A stretch of 64,000 nucleotides of DNA from Agrypnia vestita (Eukaryota > Arthropoda > Insecta > Trichoptera > Phryganeidae), in assembly GCA_016648135.1 (NCBI GenBank), contig JADDOH010014684.1:1-64000 (forward strand), given 5' to 3'. Of the stretch, positions 21,259-30,739 are shown piece after piece. Position 1 is the stretch's first letter; every line of letters begins with the position of its first letter. The position numbers and the translations under genes were made by a program. The notes beneath the pieces are model-generated. The model did not search any database. It was not told the DNA's origin and saw only the letters and a list, made by a program, of their open reading frames with translations.

Positions 21259-21369
21259 TCGTCGTCTATCTAGACCTCGTCATTCCAGGAAGCGTAGTTT
21301 TCTGTAGCACAGATAAACAGATTGACTAAAAGAAAAAGAAGACGAAAAATAAGATTTTCACAATATGCC

Positions 21370-21530
21370 TTTACCATCATCATCACTTTTGGCTGAACAA
21401 CTCCTGTTGGGTATTGGCCTCCTTAAGATTATTCCTTCACTCATCTCGATCATGTGTCAGCTCTCTCCAGTTCTGAACCTCCAAGGCAGATGTGTCTCTA
21501 GGGACATTGTCACTCCATCCCTATACCATA
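21370..21530 (-). pseudogene. RTE-like LINE C-terminus (same type as 37942-38636)
   Basis: Minus strand reads GWSDNVPRDTSALEVQNWRE, LTHDRDE then NNLKEANTQQELF and a stop, followed by ATGATGATGG. It aligns with the final 40 residues of 37942-38636 (RWSDNVLKDISALELRNWRE). One stop codon interrupts it. Only the terminal part survives. Confidence 0.6.
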
Positions 21531-22129
21531 ATTATAATTAAGATTCGTTGGACGATGGAATTAGTAAACCCTGCAAAGTGTGTGATTGTGAAGATCGGAC
21601 CCACGCATTTCCCATCTCTTCGACTATGTAAATTGGCGTAGGTGAATGCCAAAACATTCCTGTTGGTTTCCAAGCCCAGGAGGCCGAAATCGTGCTCCTA
21701 CAATACATTGAACGCTTTCCAATGTTCTCATTTCCTCTCTCCGAGTAAAATTCAATCTCAGACTCACTGGTTCCATCTGTCTCAGATTAGAAGATAGACG
21801 TACACGTGCCAGTAATCAGTACACGGCTGCATCTAATCCCACGAGAACTGAGTCATCTACACTAAGAGCGAACGTGAAAAGAATTTATGATTTTGGTTAC
21901 TTCCTTCATTTTAGTTGCGCTTTGTTTTTCATTTTTCTCATACATTTATTTGGACCAGCAGATTTAATCTTAAGAAGAAAGCCTTTAAATCATAAAGAAA
22001 ACTCCAGGCAAAAATTAAGATCTCATTACCAACAGCGACATCTGTACTGCTTCATGGGAAAGACAAATTTTGACCATAGGTGGCGTTAGTAAAAAAACAA
22101 CACACGTATGAAACAAGGCGGGAAAATTA
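21531..22129. other. spacer without recognisable gene
   Basis: A 71-codon frame at 21874-22089 has a hydrophobic start but no recognisable family; probably chance. The stretch 21590-21700 may be more LINE remnant on the minus strand, too decayed to call. Confidence 0.35.
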
Positions 22130-22305
22130 AAAATATACACCACTTCCAAAAATTTGGCAGATGTGGTGGTCTATCATGGGTGGAATTGGAAAATGTTACA
22201 TTGTGTAATGTGATCATTTAAGCCAGCCACCCAAAAAGATTTCCATACCTACTTTTTCATATAAAAAATAGCTTCGTGAATGAGACATCTATAATATATC
22301 TAGAA
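22130..22305 (-). repeat. half-copy of foldback subfamily 2
   Basis: TACACCACTTCCAAAAATTT, GGTGGTCTATCATGGGTGGA, a TGTAATGTGATCATTTAAGC core and CATACCTACTTTTTCATATA occur in the same order as 15595-15800. The core TGATCACTT has mutated to TGATCATTT. A GACATCTATAATATATCT end is present. Confidence 0.6.
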
Positions 22306-22987
22306 GAAAGGTCTTTTTTAAAAAATTATTTTGATTTTTCTACCTCTTCTCATTCCCTTTATCCTAATTTCATAAAGGGCCTATTGCTTGAACCTAGCAC
22401 CCTTCCATCGCTCTTTGTTCTAGGCTGTGTCAGTCACTTAACCTAACTTATCTGAGCTGTCAATTTTTGATTTTCTAACAAGCAAGCATTACCGATACAA
22501 AGAAATCGCAAATTGTCTTAATTCCTTTCATTATTACTAATAATATATGTTTTTATTGTAGCCTCTGTTATTGTAAAAACGCTCGTGTATTTAATTACTT
22601 TATAAGCGAAAATTAAATTTTATATACATTAATATAATAGGCATATTACTGCATTATAACCGCTTCTTATACCATTAATTACATTTGTAAGCTTTTAATC
22701 AACTATTTAGATATAGTCGATTAAGTAAATCATTGTTATATGTATAAAAGAAATTGCAATGACTGTTTAGCATTTTATGTGTGAAAAACGGCCTCTAGAT
22801 AAATATAACAATAAAAAAAGACTTTACATACCTACCTTTTCTGAATTCTTTTACTTTTTTTCGAGACATTAAAAAAAACGTAAAATTTTATTCCCATTAT
22901 AAAGTCTCCTCGTCAATCTCCACCCTTCCCCCTCCTCAAAAAGAAGACATCCGCCCCCACCCCACGTTTCATACTTTTACATACTAT
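22306..22987. other. AT-rich spacer
   Basis: No gene, RNA or repeat structure recognised, apart from a pyrimidine-rich stretch at 22900-22975. Confidence 0.35.
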
Positions 22988-23390
22988 TGTGGTGGTCCAG
23001 GGCCGTCACGACTCTAGCTGCACGCGTCGTGTGATATCTATCAACCAGGGGCTCGACGCGGCACAGGTACGTTCACTCTGTCGCCGACCGCCGTAGCACT
23101 CGCAAGTAATATTTCTGTAGTGAAAGCGACACCTGTAAATTGTTGCCAATAAAATACCACAGTCAATCGTGAGTATAATTTACGGCCTGTATCTATCTAA
23201 TCACCGTCTCACACATACCACGCGCCACACACTCAACGCACGCAACGCGCCGATATAAAAAGACGCCTTTGGACGGGTGGGCATTTTCTTCCAAAACATA
23301 CACAATACACACAGTAACTCGAACAAACTTAATTCCTAACCCATCTTAACCGAAGTGTATCAAGTCCCGACGGTAAATATCCAATCCAAT
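22988..23390 (+). repeat. LTR-like repeat, copy 2 (TGTGGTGGTCCAG start)
   Basis: Begins TGTGGTGGTCCAGGGCCGTC exactly where the 5435 copy begins. It has TATAAAA at 23254-23260 and AATAAA downstream near 23442. A second AATAAA-like site (CCAATAAAATACC) lies at 23148. The pattern fits an LTR with its promoter. No paired LTR or internal coding region is seen. Confidence 0.5.
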
Positions 23391-23477
23391 TGTGCTACAC
23401 AAGATTCTCAGCTGAGATATTGTTCTCTTTCTTTATCTGAAATAAATTAGCATGTGAAGAGATGAGAAATCCCCCGT

Positions 23478-23684
23478 ATGAGAAATCCGGAGTTCTTTAG
23501 AATATGCCAGAATTCCAATAATGTTTGTTATTTTTCTCCCATCACAATAATGTGTCGTTCACGCGATACGTATTGTGCGGACCTTAATGATGACGCTGAT
23601 ATTCTTGCAGACACCCTATCATCATTCAAAACGTCACTTCTACACAACATCCATTTTCTTGACAATATCCTGAACCCCTAGAAC
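23478..23684 (+). pseudogene. possible LINE C-terminal scrap
   Basis: The frame DADILADTLSSFKTSLLHNI resembles the last helix of Jockey-type polyproteins ('...LSSFK..L'). Too short to be sure; the rest of the 67-codon frame is not recognisable. Confidence 0.2.
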
Positions 23685-23756
23685 ATATTAAATCAATTAT
23701 TTAGTTACATGATTTTACATGATCACACTACATTGATACGCTAAATAAAAATTCAG

Positions 23757-23968
23757 GTCGAAGACACTTGTAATTGGGATAACGAGCTGTGTTTTCAATT
23801 GTATACACAATTGAAAACACAGCTCGTTATTTATTGACAGGTTCCAAAGTATTTTTATTTATTTTTTATTTATTAGAGACACTAACAGGATAATAGGTAC
23901 ACGATACTCTGATAATAAACATTATAGTGAAGACTGTGCCCATTATCCCAATTACGAGTGTCTTCGAC
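23757..23968. mobile_element. MITE with 26-bp inverted ends and inner perfect palindrome
   Basis: Ends are GTCGAAGACACTTGTAATTG at the left and its reverse complement at the right (23942-23968), with one difference. Inside, 23779-23830 is a perfect palindrome with 24-bp arms and loop ATAC. No target duplication is obvious, so the exact ends may be a few bases further out. Non-coding. Confidence 0.7.
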
Positions 23969-24083
23969 ACGCTCTAGTAACATGTATATTTTCGTTTAAG
24001 TATATTTTACATGTACATTTATGTGTACCCAAACAATACAGTATCTATTGTTTTTTATGTATCGTATACCCATTATTCTACCT

Positions 24084-24494
24084 CATTCAATTCAATTCAA
24101 TTCAATTCAATTCAATTTATTTCACGATAATATGTACATGACAAACAAAATGTTTAAGGCATACGTATTAGGAAGTATATATCAAAAATGAAAATATTTA
24201 ATAAATTAAAAATAACATAAAATCTGGTCAAAGGTGTAGGAGAATTCCGCTTCGGAAAACCCCCTCAGACACATGGAATATATCAATACCCAAAGCAATT
24301 TTGTTCAGCATAGCTGTGGTTCTTCCAACAGGCATAACCATCGGCAGGTTGGTCCTGTATATTGGAATGTGAAACAATCTATGCTGACGATGTCTAGTGT
24401 AATTATCAGGAACATACAAACCAATGCTCTGCATAATTTCAGGATTATCGATCATACCGCGCAATCTATGGAGAATTAAAAAAACAGGAGTCAA
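24084..24494 (-). pseudogene. Jockey-like LINE 3' end with (GAATT)n tail
   Basis: Minus frame 24228-24494 reads LILHRLRGMIDNPEIMQSIG, LYVPDNYTRHRQHRLFHIPI, YRTNLPMVMPVGRTTAML. The order 'L.G.IDNPE......LYVPD....R..RLF..P..RTN......R....LN' is the C-terminal tail of a Jockey-type LINE. The 3' UTR runs left to a pentanucleotide tail (six TTCAA units, 24084-24117). Homologous fragments: 34415-34790 (minus) and 39070-39360 (plus). The RT domain is absent. Confidence 0.75.
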
Positions 24495-24667
24495 AATCTA
24501 TCATCTCTCATCAAGTAATTAAGTATAAAATATAATTAAACTTAAAAATAAAGAGAGAAAGTTTATGTTTTTCATCCATTTCAATTATCATCATTAAATC
24601 AACAAGACTTTCAAGTTGTATGAGTATATTTTAATATACCCATCAACACGGACTCATCACATCAGCC

Positions 24668-24699
24668 CTAATGATGGACGCTGCAACGGGATCTGAAAC
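24668..24699 (+). other. decayed hammerhead-like motif
   Basis: CTAATGATGGACGCTGCAAC followed by GGGATCTGAAAC. It aligns with 26819-26850, where the first box is an intact CTGATGA. Confidence 0.25.
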
Positions 24700-25475
24700 T
24701 AAGCTAAATATCCCAGAAAACTGCAAACAGAAGATTCTGAACGGCTGTGAAAACCTGAGAACACTGATAAAGTGTACGTGGTACCAAATTTTCATTTTGC
24801 AGCATCCCTCAAGAAGATCTTGCGTATCATTGTCGCAGTATCCCCCGCAGGACTGAATGCACAGCGAGACCGCTCGAATGCACCGTCCAGTGCACGCGAA
24901 TCAATCGCTCGTATTATCGCCGCGCGCGCTCCAGCGCTGAGACCTTCGTCGGGACCATAAAACGTGCACCTTGAAGCCGCAATCTAAATTTCTTCAGAAT
25001 GCAATCACAAACCTCGCCGGGAATGAGCGCCGTCACTAAGCAAAACATCAACAAGAAATGAGAACTGCTTCTAAGCCGTTCAACACCGATGCTTTCAAAG
25101 ATCAGTTGTTTGATGAGGAGTAAGAGAAACAGTCAAGAAGTAAGCACAGATATTTGAATCGTGTTTGGTTGTTGAAAAGGGTTTTGAATCGTAGTGGGCG
25201 CACTTAGCGACAAAAAAACGCTTATTTTTGGCGCTGCGGTCAGCGCAGTTTCGTTGTACCATATAATATTTTATGTGAAAGAACAACGGCTGCAAGCAAT
25301 AATTCTGCTGATCTGGATGAAGATTTTAATATTGAAATGCTAATTATGAAAGTTGAGAGAAGACCACCATCTTCAAAAGAATATAGTAATAGAAACATTA
25401 AACATTTCTGAATGGAGTATTTTTATAAGTAAAATTTTCAAAGGAAGCAAACACTTGGTGGTGATACATTATAAT
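24700..25475. other. spacer without recognisable gene
   Basis: Short frames only (61, 62 and 66 codons). The GC-richer part at 24850-24960 holds no recognised element. Confidence 0.35.
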
Positions 25476-25614
25476 TAAATAAATAATAATAACTTTGTTA
25501 TACACCACTTATATTTATTAAAAATCCAACCGGGTTTCGCTACTACCGTAGCTTCTTCAGGGATCTTAACTGAGTTGTAAGTGGTGTATAACAAAGTTAT
25601 TATTATTTATTTAA
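25476..25614 (-). mobile_element. small palindromic element with hammerhead-like loop
   Basis: Arms of about 36 bp (25476-25511 and 25577-25613) are near-perfect reverse complements containing AACTTTGTTATACACCACTT. The loop on the minus strand holds CTGAAGA, a perfect 5-bp stem GCTAC/GTAGC with tetraloop GGTA, and GAAAC (25534-25560). No target duplication was identified. Resembles retroelement ends that carry hammerhead motifs (Penelope-like), but there is no coding support here. Confidence 0.55.
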
Positions 25615-25704
25615 TTTTTATAAGTTATAGAAGGTCCAACTAGTTTTAAAAGTTCATTTTTATGATAAGCCAAAGAGATAAGCCAAAAAAACATTTTTTA
25701 TTCA

Positions 25705-26351
25705 ATTAGTGTATATTATAGATATCTCACAGAGACGAAACTGTATTAATTATGGGAAAGTAGGTATAGAAGTCATTTGGGTGTACACAGGACTTATGAC
25801 CTGTCTTTTTATGGTTGGCTTAAGTGATCACTTTACACAATTGTAACATTCGCCATTTCCACCCATGATAGAATATACCATGCTTATTCATTTTTTTTGG
25901 AAGTTGTATATATGTTCAAATTGCGTGGAAAGCTTTCATATATGAGTTGTAAGCGCCTTTTTCCATGCGGCCTGTACAAAGCCATTTTCATTCCCCTAAA
26001 TCCCCACAGATGTCGCTAATAAGAAAATCTACATTGATTTTTTACGGAATTTTGAGAGCAATATACTTTATTGTGTGTAATGAAATTCATCCGAATACTT
26101 GCATTACACTAGGATACGCCAGGAAATATCATTTCCAATTTTTGTTAAATTCCTTTTTTTTACCAGTATTTACAATTCAGAATATTTTGAGTTTGTTCAA
26201 ATCTTTCAGAACAGTGCTGGATTTATGTCACAGAGACATTATTAATCAATTAATTAATTAATAATGATTAATAATAATTTGATTAATAATGTCTCTGTGA
26301 CATATATCCAGCACTGTTCTGAAAGATTTGAACAAACTCAAAATATTCTGA
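25705..26351 (-). mobile_element. foldback element, copy C (12-bp target duplication)
   Basis: The left end is ATTAGTGTATATTATAG at 25705, preceded by ATTTTTTATTCA (25693-25704). The right end is ...AATATTCTG at 26351, followed by the same 12 bases (26352-26363). The large arm (to about 25980) continues into unique sequence matching the loop of copy B (CCATTTTCATTCCCCTAAAT, GTCGCTAATAAGAAAATCTA). About 85 bp found in no other copy follow, then the terminal palindrome at 26178-26351. It therefore lacks the second large arm and has a doubled leader. It may be closest to the unfolded parent of the family. Confidence 0.85.
26178..26351. repeat. palindrome made of two leader copies
   Basis: The leader CAGAATATTTTGAG... 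to ...ATTAATCAATT is followed, after about 27 bp of AT-rich loop, by its own reverse complement. Arms are about 74 bp with one mismatch. In copies A, B and D the leader occurs once. Confidence 0.85.
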
Positions 26352-26459
26352 TTTTTTATTCATTCGATCATATTGGAAGAATTTTTCGGGATAATCGTTA
26401 AGTTCGCCAAATATTTCAAAGAACTGCCCGTTGTTCAAATGACCAGCGGCATTATGCCG

Positions 26460-26535
26460 TAGTGCGCGCGCCTGCTGTTTTCGCCGCGCGTCAAAATGTC
26501 GCAGGTTTTTTCGCCGCGCGGCGGAAAAACGCTAG
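26460..26535. other. GC-rich patch with repeated CGCCGCGCG
   Basis: TTTTCGCCGCGCG occurs twice (about 26477 and 26509) along with several GCGCGC runs. No coding or element structure seen. Confidence 0.4.
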
Positions 26536-26649
26536 TACGCGCGTACCCTAAGAGCCAGTGAACGCCACACTTACGTCATGGGAACAAACCTGAAAGATTT
26601 TCTCAACACGTACACTATAGTAGGTAAGAAGGTTTGGATTGAAACTCAT

Positions 26650-26815
26650 GACTCCGACACGGTATTGCCACATAACACATAAACACAGAAACACCAAGCT
26701 TTCGACACGGTATTGCTAGCCGATATTTGAAACACACTGACAACGTTCTCACCCTGCTTTCGACACGGTATTGCAATCCAATACTTAACCACAGCACCAA
26801 CATAATAACACATCA
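26650..26815 (+). repeat. spaced direct repeat of an 18-bp motif (3 copies)
   Basis: TCGACACGGTATTGC with small variants occurs near 26652, 26701 and 26758, spaced about 50-57 bp. Between copies the sequence is only loosely similar. The overlapping minus-strand frames are explained by this. Confidence 0.65.
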
Positions 26816-26818
26816 GCC

Positions 26819-26850
26819 CTGATGATGGACCCTGCAATGGGATCCGAAAC
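26819..26850 (+). other. hammerhead-like core motif
   Basis: CTGATGA, then a stem of about 6 bp (GGACCC / GGGATCC, one bulged T) with loop TGCAAT, then GAAACG. The first and second conserved boxes are intact. No NUH cleavage triplet with closing stems could be assigned by eye. Confidence 0.4.
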
Positions 26851-26931
26851 GTCGGCCAGAAAGGTCGTAAAACACGACATAATACCCCAGAAGACACAAA
26901 CCAGAAGAACTTCGAATATTTAAATTAATTG

Positions 26932-27371
26932 GGGCAAACAAAAACTTTCTTAAAAAACGATCGAAACATTGGTGAACTCGCATGGAAATAGAATCTGACG
27001 GCTGAGAAAAATTCAATATGTCTTCGTTATCGAGGCTTTGTTCCTTTTCAAAAACGTGTGCATTTTCAAAAAAAGTATCTACCCACTTCCATATTTTATC
27101 GATTTTCGTTCTAAAACGGTTCCGTATTAAAAAGTTTCGAAACTATACAACTTTGACAGCCGCATCAAGTGTTAAATAAATTAATGTGTTTTTTGAAAAC
27201 GAATATCCGAAAATTACAGTGTTCTTGCAACAACTAATTTATTGAATATCACTTTTGATCGTTTTTGGCATGGCGACAAACAAAAACGTTCTTCAAAAAT
27301 GATCGAAACATTCGCAAACTCGCATGTAAACAGAATTTACAGCTGACAAGAATTAAATACGGCGTTATTAG
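26932..27371 (+). repeat. pair of direct repeats, about 98 bp each
   Basis: 26932-27030 and 27274-27371 align: GGCAAACAAAAACTTTCTT with GACAAACAAAAACGTTCTTC, then ATGATCGAAACATTCGCAAA, ACTCGCATG and AAACAGAAT-like blocks. Roughly four in five bases agree. The 240-bp spacer is not repeated. Confidence 0.6.
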
Positions 27372-27399
27372 TTCCGGTATCCCTTTTCCGCTACATGCT

Positions 27400-28215
27400 G
27401 CATTCGCAACTTCCGCTACAATAAATATTCTGATGCGCCATAAGAATTAAATTTCGAAAAACATATTGTATTAAAAGTTTGGCAGAATACGGGTTAAATC
27501 TGAGTACAAACAGATTTCCGTTACTTTGCGACAATAAACACACACACACACGCACGTACACCATTACACAACGTTGCCACACATTAAAATAGAGATAAAA
27601 ATATCATGCATTATTGTTTCGCTTGCATTTCCGCTATTTCCCTCCTACTACAGAACTAGTTCGCGAATTCGAGGCCTCTGTATGTCAGCAATACATAATG
27701 GCAACAATTGAGGAAAGCTATGTCGTAATTTGCACCAATCTTTACTCGAAAATCTTTCACTTGTCTGTGGAATAGTGAAAAGGGACTCACCGCATATCCA
27801 GGGCCATTTTAATAGCAACAGCTCCCGCATCAGCCCTACACTTACGACATTTAATTCGTCATTTGTTAATGCTTAAGTGGTCATCTTCCCCACTCCACTT
27901 AAACTCGTACGAACGCAAAGTGTCACAGGGAGGCGTTTACATAAAACCGCTTGACTGTCCCCTTGATGCAAGGATGAGGAGGGGGAAACCATAGTTTATT
28001 TGTTATTATTAATTAATCACAATAATGTTCGCCGACTTTCAATAGGAGATGGCGCTATAAGAAGAAGTATCCTGATAAATGAACTGTTGACTCCGATACA
28101 TGTTAATGATTCAACAAAAAGTAGTTGTTTGAACACGGGTTATACATTGGATAAGCTATTGGGAAATGGGACAGGTTTATGAAGAGGTCAGTGGGCAATG
28201 AAAGGAAGCACGCCC
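27400..28215. other. intergenic DNA, nothing recognised
   Basis: Contains a short (CA)n run near 27540 and several 60-codon frames without domains. No splice-site-framed coding could be supported. Confidence 0.35.
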
Positions 28216-28404
28216 TTACTTTATTTCTTTATATCCAGGTGGAAATAAACTAAACACAGCACTGGTTTCTCCCTTATTAGAAGGGCGGTAGATCTTATTA
28301 AATTCTCGTGGCACGTTATTTATTATCAGAAGGTGATCACGCAAAAGGCAGTTCAAAAATACAAAGTCGTACGGGTTTATTCCAAAAATAGCAACATTTG
28401 CAGT
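28216..28404 (-). other. open segment that could be a host exon, cut by a transposon
   Basis: Minus-strand frame of about 62 codons ends YRPSNKGETSAVFSLFPPGY then KEIK and a stop. Upstream it runs into the PIF/Harbinger end at 28408. The composition is more protein-like than the chance frames nearby (FGINPYDFVFLNCLLRDHLL). I do not recognise the family. It may be a remnant of any coding sequence. Confidence 0.2.
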
Positions 28405-28407
28405 TAA

Positions 28408-29162
28408 AGCCATGTATTCACTAGGGGACAAATCGCGAAACATTCCGCTCGGCATGTCGCATCAACATCTACGCTCATGTTTCGGGGACAATGACGCGGT
28501 CATTTGACGTGTACACACCGGGACTCGCATATCTTGTCGCGGAAATATCACCCGATGAGTTTACGATGACAGCTACGGTATCTCATTTGGCGAAAACGGG
28601 GTTCCGCGCAATTCGAAATGTTTTTTTGCGTCACAATTTCAAATTAACGAGGTTTTACTGTAGTAAATTGAATATTATTAAAAACAAGGTCCTTTATGCA
28701 AATAATTATTGTTTTCCAGACGTCGCGGAAATATATCGCCCTATGAGGTTATGATGACAGCCGCGTATCTGTTTATGTTAATGAGTTTATCGAAAAGTAA
28801 GAGGAGAAAAAAGAGGAGAATGCGAAATTATTTACTGCAAAGAGAAAGAAGGACGGACATTCTATGCGATCTTCGATCGATACTACTCGATGAGTTCAAG
28901 AACGATTTCGTTTCCCCGCATTGTCATCTTGACAGATATGCGTATTCACTTGTAAACATACCACGTGGTACTGACGCTCCGCGGAATGTTGCAGTGAGTA
29001 CGCTCGGGTACCGTGCGCATGGCAACGTTGCCACGGCACGTAGAAATGCCGCGCTATGTTGTGCGCGACGTAGCGGAACAGTGTACGACGTTGCAACGTC
29101 ACGTAGACTCTATGCCGCGCGTGCTGTTGAGGGACAATTTGTCCCCTAGTGAATACATGGCT
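28408..29162 (+). mobile_element. PIF/Harbinger element, copy 1 (755 bp), TAA duplication
   Basis: Inverted ends AGCCATGTATTCACTAGGGG (left, 28408) and the reverse complement (right, ending 29162) share 26 bp. TAA lies outside both ends (28405-28407 and 29163-29165). A 3-bp TWA duplication is diagnostic of PIF/Harbinger. The copy at 57877-58637 has the same ends with TTA. The element is GC-richer than its surroundings and keeps open frames. Confidence 0.88.
28491..29149 (+). pseudogene. Harbinger-type coding remnant (N-terminal part), two frames
   Basis: Frame 1 (28491-28754, 87 codons) contains LVAEISPDEFTMTATVSHLA. Frame 2 (28709-29149) contains RGNISPYEVMMTAAYLFMLM, then KSKRRKKRRMRNYLLQRE, then TDILCDLRSILLDEFKNDF. 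The basic block followed by 'LL.R......L..L......FKN' resembles the N-terminus of HARBI1-like transposases before the DDE domain. A splice-acceptor-like TTGTTTTCCAG precedes frame 2 at about 28719, so the two frames may be exons. The SP.E.MMTA motif is duplicated between them. The DDE catalytic domain is absent, so it cannot be an active transposase. After 28900 the sequence is inverted-repeat tail, not coding. Confidence 0.42.
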
Positions 29163-29166
29163 TAAA

Positions 29167-29720
29167 GATTATTATCCTAACACTTGATAGACGAGGATAA
29201 AAATAAAAAATAAACGAAACGTAGGCATACGTCGGTGATTATTTCTTTCAGTTTCTACTTGACAGAGAGAGATAGTGAGAAAAAAGTACATTGCGGTCAT
29301 CCATCAAACGTCAAAATATAAATACGAGTCCAACGCGACAATGACAATTTAGCTATAATTTTTTATCAGGTCGCTGTGGGAGAAGAAATTAATAGGAGCA
29401 CATGGAATAATCTATTTTTGTAAGCATCAAATACAGCATTAGTACTTATTTTATGTAATTTTAGTCGAAACATGAGAATTGTGAGGTTACGTTTGCGATA
29501 GGTACTCTGTCAACCCGGACCGCCTGGACAAGAAGGCACCGGAGAAATCAATCTCTTTTCTAAAGAAATTGTAGACATCGGACCCCGCAAATAAAAGTAT
29601 TTACTTTGAGAGAGATATGTAAAAATATACAATTATTTGAGTACGACGAACACCGACGTATATCTACGTCTCGTTTATTTTTTTTTATTCTCGTCTATTA
29701 AGTATTGGAATAACAATTTG
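29167..29720. mobile_element. MITE with about 70-bp inverted ends
   Basis: The left end TTATCCTAACACTTGATAGA continues with GACGAGGATAAAAATAAA and ACGTCGGTG. The right end is the reverse complement (CACCGACGTATATCTACGT ... TCTATTAAGTATTGGAATAA) at 29648-29715. It belongs to the family of 50627-51323 by its shared TAATAGACGA and GTTGGGATAA-type ends. The interior (29235-29645) is non-coding. The left end nearly abuts the Harbinger element. Confidence 0.65.
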
Positions 29721-30170
29721 GCAATGGCCCATAGAAAAGAGATTTTGGTATAGCGTGCACTATGGAAAGGTGTAGGAAAGGTGGAAATATTCAATGATAT
29801 CTGATCCTGCTCATAAAGATCGAACAATGGTTTTGTGTAAAATATTAAATATTAGAAATTAAAATATAAAACATTCCGTATATACATGAGTATGATTAGA
29901 AAGACAATGATAGATACTCTAAGGGCCATAGCCTCCGGCCGCGGCCGGAAGTAGATGATAGACTGACATGTCCACCTAAAGCGTGTGCCTCTTATTATAT
30001 AATTTACGAACAAAGGAGTCTTCTGTGTGAGTGTGAAGAAAGCGTCCGAAATGCTGATGGCGCAATGACCTGCCGACCGCGCGTGTCTTGCTCGTGTCCT
30101 GATTTGCTTATGTGGCATTCCTTTCCACTGTGTATGTGGCCTAGATTGGTGGTTTTCTGCATTGTGGTAT
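29721..30170. other. spacer
   Basis: An 88-codon minus-strand frame (29852-30118) has no recognisable domain. Nothing else seen. Confidence 0.35.
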
Positions 30171-30180
30171 GAATTCCACT

Positions 30181-30719
30181 AACTAACTAACTAACTAACC
30201 ATCACGCCGTTTCCCTGCAGGGGTAGGCAGAGAGGATTGAACGCCACACTCTTCTATCCTGGCACACCACTTTTGCTTCGGCCACATTCATACATCTTCT
30301 CATACACGTTCTACGATTGTTGCGGCTTTTAACAGGGCCATCCTCAAATACTTGTAGTACCTGATCGTGCCAGGTCTTTCGCGGACGCCCTCTATTCCTG
30401 TTGCCTTCAACATTCGCCTCATATATTTTCTTAACCATCCTTTCCTCGTTCATACGTTCCACATGACCAAACCATCTCAGCACTCCTTTCTTTATTCTAA
30501 ACGTCATTAACCCTTCCCTAAAATTCTACTAAAATTCCCTTCATAATCTACCACAACTCTCCAGCCTTCATTCACTTCTAATTTGTTCATTCCTCACTCT
30601 ATCGACCAAAGATTTTCCACACAAGCGTCTTAGTGACCGCATTTCAACCGCATTCAGTCTACTTTCATTCCTCTTTTGCCAATTCCAGGCTTCACTTCCA
30701 TACATAAGGGTTGGCACTA
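30181..30719 (-). pseudogene. RTE-type LINE 3' end with 9-bp target duplication
   Basis: Minus strand: C-terminal RTE polyprotein RIKKGVLRWFGHVERMNEER, KIYEANVEGNRNRGRPRKTW, MNVAEAKVVCQDRRVWRSIL, ending at a stop before the (GTTA)n tail at 30181-30198. Upstream the frame is interrupted by an insertion of about 45-50 bp near 30500-30550. The remaining NESRLNAVEMRSLRRLCG-like part follows to 30719. GAATTCCAC borders both ends (30171-30179 and 30720-30728). Nearly identical to 31646-32325, so recent. Confidence 0.88.
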
Positions 30720-30739
30720 GAATTCCACAATACTATGAA

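Noticed and set aside
26650..26815. Spaced 18-bp repeats as a CRISPR array
   Set aside because: Only three imperfect units with uneven spacing, in a eukaryotic, transposon-rich window.
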